Below are positions 44,516 through 54,912 of a DNA stretch of 64,000 bases, one piece after another. Where the stretch lies: contig LUVW01000001.1 of the NCBI GenBank assembly GCA_001661515.1, positions 854,114 to 918,113 on the forward strand, written 5' to 3'. The notes under the pieces are model-generated. The model ran no database searches and was not told where the DNA came from. It saw nothing but the letters and a program-made list of their open reading frames with translations. How positions within the stretch are numbered: the first letter of the stretch is position 1; each line of letters starts with the position of its first letter. Position numbers and translations under genes: made by a program. Source of the DNA: Capniomyces stellatus (Eukaryota > Kickxellomycota > Harpellomycetes > Harpellales > Legeriomycetaceae).

Positions 44516-45853
44516 ATGAACATGATAAAAAGCTGGGTAAAGAATAGCAGCTGGAACGAGGGGGATCGCTCCACAGACAACAGCGACAGCCACGGCATCG
44601 CGAGAGCATCCACAGAAAATACCAACTACAAGCAACATGATGATGAGGTTCCAAGGCTTCTTGGCAGAAGGCGTACTTTGGATACTTTTATCAGTAATGT
44701 AAAGTTAGAAGATAGGGACAGTAGTACTATTCAAGTAATCACAGGCTGTGTAGCCAACGAGGTAAATAAAAGACTAAAAAAAGAAAGTAAAATAAAAGAA
44801 GTTAAAAAAGAGGCATTTTGCCATTTTACAAGAGCTTTAGAAAAACAAAAAAAAAGCTTTACATGTATACTCATGACTAAACAATTCAGTGTAATTTATC
44901 GGTGATATGACTTGTTAGATTAATAAAATGCTTCCAGCAAGACATAGGATAGAAAATAGATGGAAGCTTATATACAGCCTAGACCAACACGGGATTAGTT
45001 TAAAGACCCTACTAAACAATTCTGCAGGAAAAGGTCCAATGGTTATTGCAGTTAAAGACGCAAATGGAAATGTAAGCCAGGGGAGTGTTGCTTGTGTGTA
45101 ACCTGTTTATGTATCGGCGCTTTTTCTTGTTATCTGCTTAATTATAAGCGCTCAGCATTGTTTAGAGTTGTTAAACTAATATGCCCTTTATCTGACGCAA
45201 TTATAGGTCTTTGGCGGATTTATCAACGAGTCGTTAAAGCTGACACCAAATTTTTACGGAAATGGAACAAGGTTTGTCTCAGTTTTCAAGATTAGTAATA
45301 CTTTTTATATCGTATATACTGCAGGGTCGGCTGTCAGAGCGTAAAAGTCGATTGATATGTTTGTGTCATTGCGGCGATAATGATTGTGGTAATTGATGTT
45401 TTATTTTGTTTGGCTCATAATAACTATACTTGATTTTTGGTGGTTTAGCTTCTTGTGGAAAGTAGACAAATCGAGAGGTAGCGAGGAGGTGGTGTTTTAT
45501 ACACATAGCACTAAGAGCGACTACTTTATTCTATGCGATCCTGATTTTATAGCAATTGGTGGAGGGTAAATTAGCTATATACGTTTATTAAATCAGAATA
45601 GACTTAGAAAATGGGGGGGGGGGTTATTATGTATCTAAATAAGCCAGTCAATGAACTGATCGTTATTGTTTGTTTATTTATTTAAATTTATAGTGAAGGG
45701 TGTTTTGGACTTTGGTTTGAAAAGGATCTACTAAATGGAAGAACCACAAAGTGTCCAACATTTGATAACGATCCGCTATGTTTACCAGGTAGAAACATAA
45801 AAGAAACCGATGCCAAGTTTGAAATACGAAGCTTGGAGGTTTGGGGGGTTTAG
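44516..45853 (+). CDS. TLDc-domain protein, OXR1 family (5 exons)
   Basis: Exons 44516-44761, 44919-45071, 45207-45271, 45449-45565 and 45694-45853 give 246 residues. Junction phases are 0, 0, 2 and 2, and each restores family sequence. The first 70 residues are variable (RLLGRRRTLDTF). The TLDc domain then runs to the end: MLPARHRIENRWKLIYSLDQ, GPMVIAVKDANGNVFGGFIN, the cross-junction GNGTSFLWK, SDYFILCDPDFIAIGGG, then FGLWFEKDLLNGRTTKC and FEIRSLEVWG. This order and length match the short OXR1/TLDc form. Known roles are protection from oxidative damage and binding or disassembly of the V-ATPase (Oxr1, Rtc5). The last glycine-rich turn is split by intron 4. The function of this copy is inferred from family only. 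Confidence 0.9.
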
Positions 45854-46499
45854 CTTTGGTTTAGCATTGGTTTAGTTTAGTTTTAGCTTTGCTTATATTT
45901 AGTGTAATTTTATTTGGGTTATTCAGCGTTGGTTTACACAAAAGTGTTTTAATGCCATCTTTATATTTACACAAAGTCGACTCTGAAATAGCATGTCGAC
46001 AGTTTTGATGATTTTTCATTCCAACTTATGCCTAATTAACACAGTATACCCACCGGATCTTTAGTACCTTTAATCAAACTCACTAGGTACACACCTTTAC
46101 TAGCATATATAGACATACAAGCGCTGCATCTAAAAGATTGTGATTTGAAGGGCTGACCAGTAGTGTTCAAATATGGGATGTTTATTAATTTATTTTTAAT
46201 TACAAGAATCCGCTAGTTTCAGCCTCGAAAAGTCCAGACAGAGTAACTCAAATGCATTGTGACTATGAAGCATCGCTATTAAGCTGGGATTATATTCCAT
46301 CAAGTTTGATAAATCGCCAAGTTATTTACAAACAAGAGCCAACGCACTGATCCTCCCCCTGCCCTCTAGCCAAGCCCATGAACTAGGCAGAGTTGGTTTA
46401 TGTAGAGGAAATACCGTCTAATAGTTCGGGGTATATATTTTTGGCTTTTTCAAAGATTGTCTATGTGTTTACAAACCAAATTGAACCGCATTAGATAAT
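45854..46499. other. Convergent region with one exon-like frame
   Basis: A 646-base spacer between the TLDc stop and the TTI2 stop. It contains one coding-like frame on the plus strand (46219-46350, listed separately) and a shorter one near 46095-46155 (PLLAYIDIQALHLKDCDLKG). The rest is AT-rich without features. Confidence 0.4.
46219..46350 (+). other. Exon-like open frame without start
   Basis: Forty-three codons to a stop, with balanced composition (VTQMHCDYEASLLSWDYIPS). A TTTCAG acceptor-like word lies at its left end. No ATG or joined upstream exon could be established; it could be a relic of a lost gene between two live convergent genes. Confidence 0.25.
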
Positions 46500-48791
46500 T
46501 TATGTTACATCTGTGCACGTTAGGAAAGCAATGTTTGGCTTATTAGGTCTATTAAAGAAAACTACCTTGGATTTATCGGGGTATTGATCAATAATGCTCT
46601 TAAAAGCCCCCTTCAACGAGTATTTCAGCTCTGTTATTTCTAAATAAGTGTAGATTGTTGGCGTTATTCCAGGTTGCTGGACAATTTCAATCGGTATGAA
46701 CCCATATTAAAAGAGTTTCCGCATTCACGGAAGTATTAAGAGATGTAAAGAAATACCTAGCATTCCTGAATTGGAAACATCAAGTGCAGAGTCCCAACAC
46801 GTGATTAAAGCAGCTACTAGCTCATCAGAATAGAACCCAGCTCTAAAAAGCATCCACAATTTTTTTTTTAAAAAAACAAATAGCGAGATGGATTATAAAA
46901 AAAATGGGTCTAGCAACTACTGTGGATATATTTACCTTGGATAAGAGTTCTTGAGCAGTGATTCAAGTGCTTTGAGTGAGCTTATTTGGAGTTTCGCAAT
47001 AATGGGGAAACTCAGAATTTCCAGATTTAGCACAGTGAATATTTCACCCAACAATGGCTAAGAAAGAACATGTTTAAAATAGCATTAGTTGTTGCACACA
47101 TCGCCATTACTATCCCGTTACCCACTTTAGCTATTGCAGACCTACCTTTAAATATCTAACAATCTGTATTTCTAGCAAATCTGAAACCTCCGGGATTTGA
47201 TCCAGAACAGCCATTTGGAATGCAACCTTGTCTCCAGCGTAAACAAAGTTTTTCAAAATACCCGTGTGCACCAAAGTCCACAGCTTCTCATTAAACTCTG
47301 GCGATCCTGGCCTAAAGCATATTTTAACCAAGCTGATGTATAGCTTTATAGACTCGGAAAATAGCACTTCCGCATCGTCCTCTTTTCTCATTATAATAAG
47401 TTTTTCAGCACTCTATTTAGCATTTAATGCCCAAAAATGTATTTGCTTTAGTCTTTTCTGCTAGACAGAATGTAGCTCCCACCTCGTTAAATCAAAGTAG
47501 GATGGGGTTTGGTGCTATTAAACCAAAAACAGTGCATAATATATGTTTTGTGTTTGATACACCGACTACATACCTGGAAAAACAGCCCGGTAATTCCTTT
47601 CTTCACTAGTTCATTGCTTGGTAGTTTCTTGGATATGACTAGCGCAAGCTCAATCCCAACCAGCTTGTACTTTATCTCATAATCATCCATCAGTTTTAGT
47701 ACTATAGGCAAAACAACCATCAGGTTGTCTGCTAAGCATTCGGCCTAATATCGTTTATTGTCATAATTTTTGTCTAGTATTTCTCCCCTCCCAGCTTTCT
47801 TTGATTTTTTTCAAAAGAAAAAAAATAAAAATAAAATTAGGATGTCAGTGGAGAAATGCGTGTATGCCGACAGGCACTGTTTATTTTCTTACCGTAACAT
47901 TATGCAGCAGCCACGAAAATGCCGAAATACAACCAACTCCATCGCTTTTCCATAGCTGTGTTTCATTTATATCGCTCTGGGATAATTCGTTTAAAAGCTT
48001 CCTATTTACTCTATCCTCCACGTCGCCACTCTTAATAAAATAAGGTCTGATATATTTCAGTACTACATCCCTCAACCGCTCTCCCAAAAAGTCTGTACCA
48101 CTCCCGTATTTTTTTTCTCCTTTAGGGGATTTCGTGCTTTGTACATACAGCCACTCTATTTTTAGCAGTCCAGTTTACTTAGCCATCGAGTGCTTGTTTA
48201 TGTTAGCACTGCCTCTTATTGAAACCAAACAAATATTGAGGAAAAAAAGGCGAATGCTGAATTAGATTACCTAAGGCTGCCTCCCTAATTGCGTTACCCG
48301 TCCACCACCATATCCGGCTATTATCAGCAAAAGTAGCTGCTAGAAATATTTTCCTTAATATAACGTCTTCAGATTCCTAGTGGCAGTTAAAGAACGGTAT
48401 TAAATGTTTACGCCCATTTATAATGACTACTTTCAACAACCTCCCCCTAAAAAAAAAAAAGTCGACTTTAACATTAGCAACTTACATTTCCACATTCTGT
48501 TTTTATCAGGTTTTTGATTCGAAAAAGAGCGTTTTTTCTGAAATTTGCTTTGGCCTGCTCGGTACCTACAATGTTTTAGTCAATTCCAAGGTCATTGCCT
48601 GAATCAGTCTTGATTTACTTTACCATAAAGTATCAATGTTGGTTAGTCGGTGTCTAAATTGAGACCAATACCCCTTAAACAGTTTTAAAAATGCTAACAT
48701 TCTGCCAGTGTAGTGTTTTTACTATGCAGAGTGACTTACAATTTCCTTTAGGTATTTCCAAGTTGTTCAAATCCTCTGAAAACGTGCTCAT
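46500..48791 (-). CDS. TTI2: TTI2-like subunit of the TTT complex (9 exons)
   Basis: Exons 48791-48740, 48565-48486, 48376-48271, 48155-47893, 47744-47574, 47412-47146, 47057-46936, 46842-46757 and 46639-46500 give 428 residues. All eight introns start GT, end AG and keep phase. The product is all-helical HEAT-like sequence. Family-like blocks are SRIWWWTGNAIREAAL, RLRDVVLKYIRPYF, MVVLPIVLKLMDDYEIKYKL followed by VGIELAL, KLWTLVHTGILKNFVYA, and SYPRAGFYSDELVAALITCW across the E7/E8 junction. Tti2 with Tel2 and Tti1 is a chaperone adaptor that stabilises PIK-family kinases (TOR, ATM/ATR types). Identification rests on the arrangement of these blocks, not on one signature. The last exon could end earlier if AAG|GTAGTT is used as a donor. 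Confidence 0.75.
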
Positions 48792-49130
48792 TTATAACAA
48801 AGTTTTACAGTCCGTATTCTCCAAAGTCTGTGATTAAATGAAGACAGTTAGTGTTGAGCTGAAAGAAGGGTGTCCGTATACCAGTTTTGTGTTTTGTTTG
48901 GTTCCCAATGCCGTTTTTTTCTTCTTGCGCGTTTATTTATTTGTTTAAGGGCGTTGTTGAACAAGTATTTCCCTATTTTTGCTTGGGGGGTTTGATTTGC
49001 CAATTCCGATACCAAATCAAATCAGATCAACTGTTGTTTATTAGTGTGGGTTTACAAACGCATCGATTAAACAATTAAAAAACGAAATAAATAATAGAGT
49101 AATCGAGTTGCTAGTCTAAATTAGACCTTG
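48792..49130. other. Intergenic region
   Basis: A 339-base spacer between the TTI2 start and the PEX16-like relic, with no supported gene. A 63-codon open frame at 48887-49078 is Phe/Leu-rich and considered chance. Confidence 0.4.
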
Positions 49131-49845
49131 GAGTCTACACCCCCCAAAGCAAAAGGCAACTTTTTGTGCGCCAAGAACTGGTCATACCGTGAGTGGCTCG
49201 GATTTAAGAAAGTCGAGCATAGAATGTGTCGAGCCTTATTGTACCACCGCCTAAATGTATAGTTGTCAATAGCCATATCAGACAGCGTGGTTACAGTGGC
49301 TAAAAATACATTCTGGTGTTGGTTTGCCTTTTTTTTATTATTGAAACGGGTTGCCTTTTTTGTACCATATCTATTTACAGCTGTTGTGAATTACTTTGGT
49401 TTTTATTCAATAGGCCATATTATCGTAGTCTATTAGATATTTAATGAGCCAGAACCAGTTTATAAAATGGCTAAGACTGAGTCTAGAAAATAAGACAGAA
49501 TGGATGAGTCGGTCATATTGCTAATACAGGCATATCGTTAGAATAAATAGGATGCCAATGCCAGAGGCAAGGTGTATACTCTTAAAGCTATTAATATCTC
49601 AACAAATTCTTCTGAGAGTTGTAGGCCAAGTTGGAACTATGTATAAACTGGAATCAGTTTGTATGCATTCATGGTACAATTTTGTATAAATAGTCAAGGG
49701 TTTGATACTGGTTATACTCGTTTTGAGATTCCATATAAACACACAGTTTAACAAATTTGAGCAGTGCAATAGTTCTTTTTACTATCCACCCAAACCCACA
49801 ACTTTCAGTCAAGCATAACAAAGCCATATACACATTGATAATCAT
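49131..49845 (-). pseudogene. PEX16-like relic, 5'-truncated
   Basis: Four coding-like blocks occur in the order of peroxin-16. Block A (49845 to about 49672) has GFGWIVKRTIALLKFVKLCV, like the W-x-x-V...K...R-L region. Block B, after ATAG, reads LGLQLSEEFVEILIALRVY, like the PEX16 LGLQ...EF segment. Block C is SHFINWFWLIKYLIDY, matching the W-x-x-W helix. Block D, after TTTTTAG and ending at stop 49131, reads FRRWYNKARHILCSTFLNP then SRYDQFLAHKKL, like the C-terminal RR...SP..D motif. The conserved N-terminal third is absent: the divergent ECM33-like gene starts 43 bases beyond block A. The frames between blocks contain stops and not all introns can be matched in phase, so decay is more likely than a live gene. 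Family assignment is by alignment from memory and moderate. Confidence 0.42.
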
Positions 49846-49887
49846 ATTACCAAGCAACAACACACGTTATTACCGAATACATAATCG

Positions 49888-51036
49888 ATGGCACGTTTAG
49901 TTTTGTTTGTAGTTGCAGTCATATCTCTGCCTTTATCGTCCTGCGCTTGCTATGGGGATTATAGTATTTCAAACCAGAAGGATATCGATAAAATATCCAA
50001 CTGTAAAAGCTATGATGGAACGCTGAATATAGTTGGTACAAAGTCAACCGAACTTGATTTTGGTGCAATGGCAGAGTTAAATGGAGATATAAACATAGTC
50101 AGCAGCTTTGATCTGAAATCAGTAGTTTTGAACAACATGATGTATATCAACGGGTCAATGTCAATAATAAACAACACTCAGCTGATAGGTGTTTCGGTAG
50201 CCAAACTAGCAAACATCAAGTCCATGGTATTATACAACAACCCCAATCTTTCGTTTTTGGATTTGGAGCCAGTTGTCCAAGCAGACAGCATAAGAATTGT
50301 GCAAACAGCAGTCGTGGATATGACCAGTATTAACATTAAAAAATGCGTGTCAATCGAGCTGAGCAATAATATAAATTTGCGCAAAATAGAGCTTTCAAGA
50401 CTAGTAACGGCCTCGGGCCACGTTATTATTTCCAACAACCACGCCAGTTCAGAGCTGAGCGCGCCTAAGCTAGCTTCAATAGGCGGAAATGTTACATTTT
50501 CCGGGTTAGCTGATATTAGCGCGCCAAAACTTAAAAGCGTGACAGACTCAATAAACATGATTGATAACCTGGTAGACAGCTTTAGCCTTGATTCGCTGGA
50601 GACAGCGGGAAAAGACGTATTTATTATCAGGAACAAGGGCCTCAAGGAGTTTAAGCTCCCGCTACTAAAACGGATACGCGGCGCTTTGGTTGTCCAAAAC
50701 AACACAAAGCTGGTTGAAATCAGTGACACGGCGCTGCCAAAGTTAGAGGAGATGGGCGGAAAGATGCTTTTTACTGGGCCATTTGATAGCATATACCTCC
50801 CGGGCTTAAAGCGAACCAACGGTGCAATATCAATTGAGTCCACGGGAAAGTTGAGCTGCACAGAAACCAAAAAGAGAATCGATTTTACTACAAGAAATAA
50901 GTGGGTGTGTTCTAGCAACGGGTTCAAAATTTACGAACAGAAAAAAAAGGATTTGGAGGGTTCAGACAGTAGTGGCGCACGGTGCATCAGCACCGTGCTG
51001 GTGGTTGTAAGTATGGTTTTGGTTATGCTTGCTTGA
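49888..51036 (+). CDS. ECM33/SPS2-like GPI-anchored cell-wall protein
   Basis: A single exon of 382 residues. A signal peptide (LVLFVVAVISLPLSSCAC) is followed by receptor-L-type repeats of about 22 residues alternating short beta strands: TLNIVGTKSTELDF, GDINIVSSFDLKSVVL, GSMSIINNTQLIGV, GGNVTFSGLADISAPKL, GALVVQNNTKLVEI. Several N-glycosylation sequons (NNTQ, NVTF, NNTK) are present. The end has a small-residue SDSSGA region then a hydrophobic tail (TVLVVVSMVLVMLA), the layout of a GPI anchor signal. The family contributes to fungal wall integrity and apical growth. ATG 49888 lies 43 bases from the PEX16-like relic on the opposite strand, so its promoter overlaps that relic. Confidence 0.85.
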   Translation: MARLVLFVVAVISLPLSSCACYGDYSISNQKDIDKISNCKSYDGTLNIVGTKSTELDFGAMAELNGDINIVSSFDLKSVVLNNMMYINGSMSIINNTQLIGVSVAKLANIKSMVLYNNPNLSFLDLEPVVQADSIRIVQTAVVDMTSINIKKCVSIELSNNINLRKIELSRLVTASGHVIISNNHASSELSAPKLASIGGNVTFSGLADISAPKLKSVTDSINMIDNLVDSFSLDSLETAGKDVFIIRNKGLKEFKLPLLKRIRGALVVQNNTKLVEISDTALPKLEEMGGKMLFTGPFDSIYLPGLKRTNGAISIESTGKLSCTETKKRIDFTTRNKWVCSSNGFKIYEQKKKDLEGSDSSGARCISTVLVVVSMVLVMLA

Positions 51037-51540
51037 TGGCTTGTTTTGTGTTTAAATCGATTAAAAGCATATACGCAGTCGTATAATTACCATATACCTT
51101 TATTTTTTGAGCTGTTTGTCTTTTAGCTCAAGTTTGGTTCGGATTATTTCTATTTTTACTTTAGTTGTTCATTATAACCCTTTTCAATATCGAGTTTTAT
51201 TTTTATTTTAATAATACTTAAATGGCAATAATTCTGGTGGAGGTGTAATTAAGGTTGAAATCTTGTTAATAAACATCAAACATGTTGGTTTAGTTTGGAC
51301 CATATGGCATGCATGTAAACCCTATTTAAGAGAGGCAAGTGCAGCAATAAAATGGTTGAATGGAAAACGAGTAATTTCGATTGAAATCGAAAAAAAATAA
51401 AGCTATTTCAATAAAAAAAAAACAAAAAAAAAACAAAGCTGAAGCCAAATAAATAGGCTCAGAACTGTAATAAATTAATCAATTCGACAGCGTGCTTTTT
51501 TTTTTTTTTTTTTTNNNNNNNNNNNNNNNNNNNNNNNNNN

Positions 51541-51573
<33 letters not shown>

Positions 51574-51862
51574 TTTTTTTTTTTTTTTTACATATTTTTA
51601 ATCCCGGATTTTTTTTTTCTAACGATTTTTTTCTCTTTTTTGCTTCAAATACGACACATTTCCCACATTTTTTTCTTCTTCTTAAAACTCGAGTCAAGAG
51701 AATTACAAAGGCGAGACTGCGTTTAGATTAGAGTAATAAACAGATAGAATAGCCACAAACATTGACAGCACCGAAACAAAGCTGAATAAAAGAGACGATC
51801 AGTGGTAACATTGATAGTAAACAGGCGCTTCATAAAAAATATAAAACAGAAACAAATCGAAA
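51037..51862. other. Intergenic region with assembly gap
   Basis: AT-rich spacer after the ECM33-like gene, containing the N run at 51515-51540 with flanking homopolymers. No gene seen outside the gap; anything inside it is unknown. Confidence 0.5.
51515..51540. other. Assembly gap (26 N)
   Basis: Twenty-six ambiguous bases. The left flank is a T run (51496-51514) and the right flank an A run (51541-51567) followed by another T run. The T-then-A flanks would pair as a hairpin, a usual cause of polymerase or assembly failure. The true gap length is unknown. Confidence 0.98.
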
Positions 51863-52896
51863 ATGGATGCGAAAATGGAAAAGATCATCGATCGATCAAA
51901 CTATAAAGTCCAGGAGTTTGTTGATGCATACTATCGACAGTTGAGCAGAAAGGCAGTGGTAATTGGCGGTTTTTATGGCATTTACATTCCTACAAAATTC
52001 AACCGAAATATTTTGCAATCAGATAAAATTGTATAATGAGCTGTATGTGTGTGTGTGTGCGTGTTTGTATTAAAACTGTCACAGCGAATACTGCACTTTG
52101 ACTCGGCTCCAGTGAATAAAAATACGCGTATATACATGCCTATTTATGTTTGGAACCCACGTATTAACATTTTTGGTCGTTTAAATGATTTTGTAGATTG
52201 TGCAGCGATATTATACCGAAACCTCTCGAATTTCGTGGAATGGTTAGAAGTTTTCTACTATTATTAATGGCCATAGTATCACAATCATTTATGTAATGCG
52301 TGCTTGCTAGCTTAGTATAATAATTGCTTACGGTTACTACGAACCGAAAAAAAAGTTTAAAAACGGATTGATTTGGCTTTACTTGACCGACACCATTGTG
52401 GACGAATTTTTTTCTTGTTTTGATTCAGTAATTAACATTATTATAAAAACATTTTGGAATGGGGCTGGGTGGTTTTTTATATAGGCAACGGGCTAAGTAA
52501 AGCTGAGTTAAACGAAAACATACTAAAGAATATTATAGACACTAGATTCGAGGTGCAGTCTCATGATTGCCACCCACTTGATTGTAAGTTTGATACGACC
52601 ATGCTTGAATATTCACAGTTTTTTTTTTTTTACTTTTTACATGATGGTTTAAAAAGGTATGTATGTTTTGTTTTTGTTTTTTTTTCTTCTTTATTTCTTT
52701 TAAACTCCATGTTGGTGATTGTGATAAATGTTTGATAGTGATGGACGAACACTCGGGAGTTGTTTTGGTTGTTAATGGATATGTCAACAATAAAGATGAG
52801 GAAAAGCAGCCGTTTTCGCAAACCTTTGTTCTTTCGGTGCAACCTGATAAAAAAAGCGAGTATTTTATCCAAGAGGATTGTTTCCGATATGTATAG
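51863..52896 (+). CDS. NXT1: NXT1/p15-type mRNA export cofactor, NTF2 fold (4 exons)
   Basis: Exons 51863-51958, 52197-52242, 52485-52583 and 52739-52896 give 132 residues. The start VQEFVDAYYRQLSRKAV joins IVQRYYTETSRISWNGN across intron 1; the spacing from YY to WNGN equals that of animal NXT1, which also chooses the GTAATT donor over an overlapping GTGGTA. The chain continues with FEVQSHDCHPLD, then GVVLVVNGYV, PFSQTFVLSVQP and the closing QEDCFRYV, the family C-terminal motif. NXT1 dimerises with the Mex67/NXF1 NTF2-like domain to carry mRNA through nuclear pores. NTF2 itself is less likely because of the WNGN and CFR motifs. Confidence 0.88.
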
Positions 52897-53340
52897 GGAT
52901 ATAGAGATGCTAGCTTAGAACCCATAACCTTATTGTCCGTTGTTTGTATTGTGTGCGTTTTTTTTAAAAAATAAAATTGAAATCAAACCATATTTGTTGT
53001 TCGGTGATACGACTGATCACAAAATATTGAAATAGTTTGCATCAGGATGTGTTATTCGCAGCAGGTACGCGTTCATTTTGGTTGAAGATTTTAAAATGTC
53101 TTTTTTTTTTTTTTTGAAAATATTCAAAAACTATAGTTTATATACAACACAAACAAGTGGGAATTTAACCAATGGCGTTGGTAAACCAAATCCGCACAAA
53201 CAGATCTAAACAACAACACAGGAGGATTAAATAAAGTGGAAAAGTAGGAGAAAATGGGTGAGAAGATAAAAAATATAGTAAGAAGGCGTGCTAGGATTAG
53301 GCGGGAAAAGAAAAAGGGGGGACTCAACATATGACATATG
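52897..53340. other. Convergent intergenic region
   Basis: AT-rich 444-base spacer between the NXT1 and KIN17 stop codons. Holds T runs near 53100. No gene seen. Confidence 0.5.
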
Positions 53341-54414
53341 TTATCTAAGACCAAGCTTTTTCTTTGGAGGCTCGGAAGAGGCTGAAGATAGGTTGGAGCT
53401 AGATTTTGACGAAAACACGGACTTTCTTTTGATCTGTACTTTGTCGGTTGATAGCTTGAGTTTGGATTTGGCGGTTGGGGCCAGAGTTAGTTTAATCGGC
53501 GTATCTTTGTTCTCGCGTTTAAGTTCGGTGTAGACCTAGTTACAAGCAAAGAAGCACATGAGTTGAGTAACGAGTGTAACGGACGAGCCGGTCCAAATCA
53601 GAAGAAATGATAGTTGTAATAGTTGTAATAATAGCAATAAAGAAAAGCAAATCATAACTTACCGTTTTGTTTTCAGTGCCACCAGACAGCTTTTTGGCAG
53701 CCTCGATTTGGTCCTTGATCATTTTCTTTTCGCGTTCTTCGTCGTTCATGACAGTTCTCTCTTTTTTCAAAATAGCCTCGCGTCTTGCCAAAGCAGAGGG
53801 GCTGTTGTCGATCCACTCGATAAACCAGCCGCGTTCAGTTTCGTCAACGTGACAGATTCCTTCTTTGCCCAAATGCTTTACAAACTCGGTTAGTGTATTC
53901 CAGCGAGTCGAGTTCATGTGTAAATGTGCTCGATCAGCAACGATTTCTTGGTATACCTGGTTGGCAAAAACCCGTTTTGTGCCGTATCTCCTTGACAGCA
54001 ACTTGACGTATTCATCTTGGAACTCGGCCGAGAAATTCTCAAGATACTTTTCAGGGGTGCTTGCAAACAAAGACATTTGTCGCTGGTGGGAAGGCGAGGA
54101 AATGTGGCATTTAAATCCATTTTCATCTCGGCATTGCTTTTCGCACATTTGACAATAAAACCGAAGTTTTTGTAGTCCTTTAGCCTAAAATGTGTTGTTT
54201 AATGTTTTGTTTAGAACTCAATTAATCACTTTTGTACATTAAATTTGTATATTGCTATTTCTTCAATGCTTTCCACTGACTTTCCAATGAAAATAATTAA
54301 AGAGAAATGAAAAGTGTTCAAAGAAATAAGAAGAAAAAAAAAGCGAAAATAGTGGAAATTTACCTTGATTTTGTTGGCTATTGCTTTTGGAGTCCCTGCT
54401 TCAGCCTTTGCCAT
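53341..54414 (-). CDS. KIN17: KIN17-family DNA/RNA-binding protein (3 exons)
   Basis: Exons 54414-54364, 54184-53663 and 53535-53341, all phase 0, 255 residues. The product starts with the invariant-looking MAKAEAGTPKAIANKIKAKG, then a C2H2 zinc finger (Cys28, Cys31, His44, His50) in LRFYCQMCEKQCRDENGFKC. A winged-helix Kin17 domain follows with RRYGTKRVFANQVYQEIVAD, LTEFVKHLGKEG and DETERGWFIEWIDNSP. A charged helix (MNDEEREKKMIKDQIEAAKK) and a Ser/Lys-rich tail ending KKKLGLR complete it. Animal KIN17 (about 390 residues) has a C-terminal tandem SH3-like RNA-binding domain that is missing here, as in short fungal forms. Family roles are DNA replication and repair and association with pre-mRNA splicing complexes. 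Confidence 0.92.
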
Positions 54415-54912
54415 ATTGTAAGTGTTATCTCTTTATTATAAATTAACTGAGTCTGATTTATTTTCAAGTGTTGGTTGAAATGTAAAAGCAAAAAGTCTAA
54501 GCAAAAGGTTTAAAGTAAAATAAAGTAAAAAAGCAAGAAAAATATTAATAAAAAGTGAAAGAGTATTTGCAAATCAAGTCGAATTTGTCAATTATATTTG
54601 GCTCAGCATCACGTTTTTGTCTTTTTTTTTTCAGTTGGGCTTTATTCAATTTATTTTGGTCAGTAGAGCGATTCAATTTATCCAATTGAAAGAAGCTAGG
54701 TATCAATTCGACAATGCAGAAAGGAAGAAATTGGTGTTTTGATAATTTAAGAAATGACCAAGTAAGTTTAAATGGATTTGGCCAGCTAAAAGTTTAGGCT
54801 GGTGAATGAAGAAGTAAATGATTTGATTCTTATTAAGAGAAAGCAATGGAATAAAAACAAAGGTAAACAGTAGAAAAAAGGCAGATAAAAATGAGTCGAA
54901 ATAAAAACTCTA
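54415..54912. other. Intergenic region
   Basis: A 498-base AT-rich spacer between the KIN17 start and the end of the proteasome gene, both on the minus strand. No coding frame or RNA gene recognised. Confidence 0.45.

Noticed and set aside
50178..50927. 249-codon minus-strand frame
   Set aside because: Antisense of the ECM33-like repeats; no motif of its own.
51479..51731. Lys-rich and Phe-rich frames across the N run
   Set aside because: They cross the assembly gap and homopolymers; translation is meaningless there.
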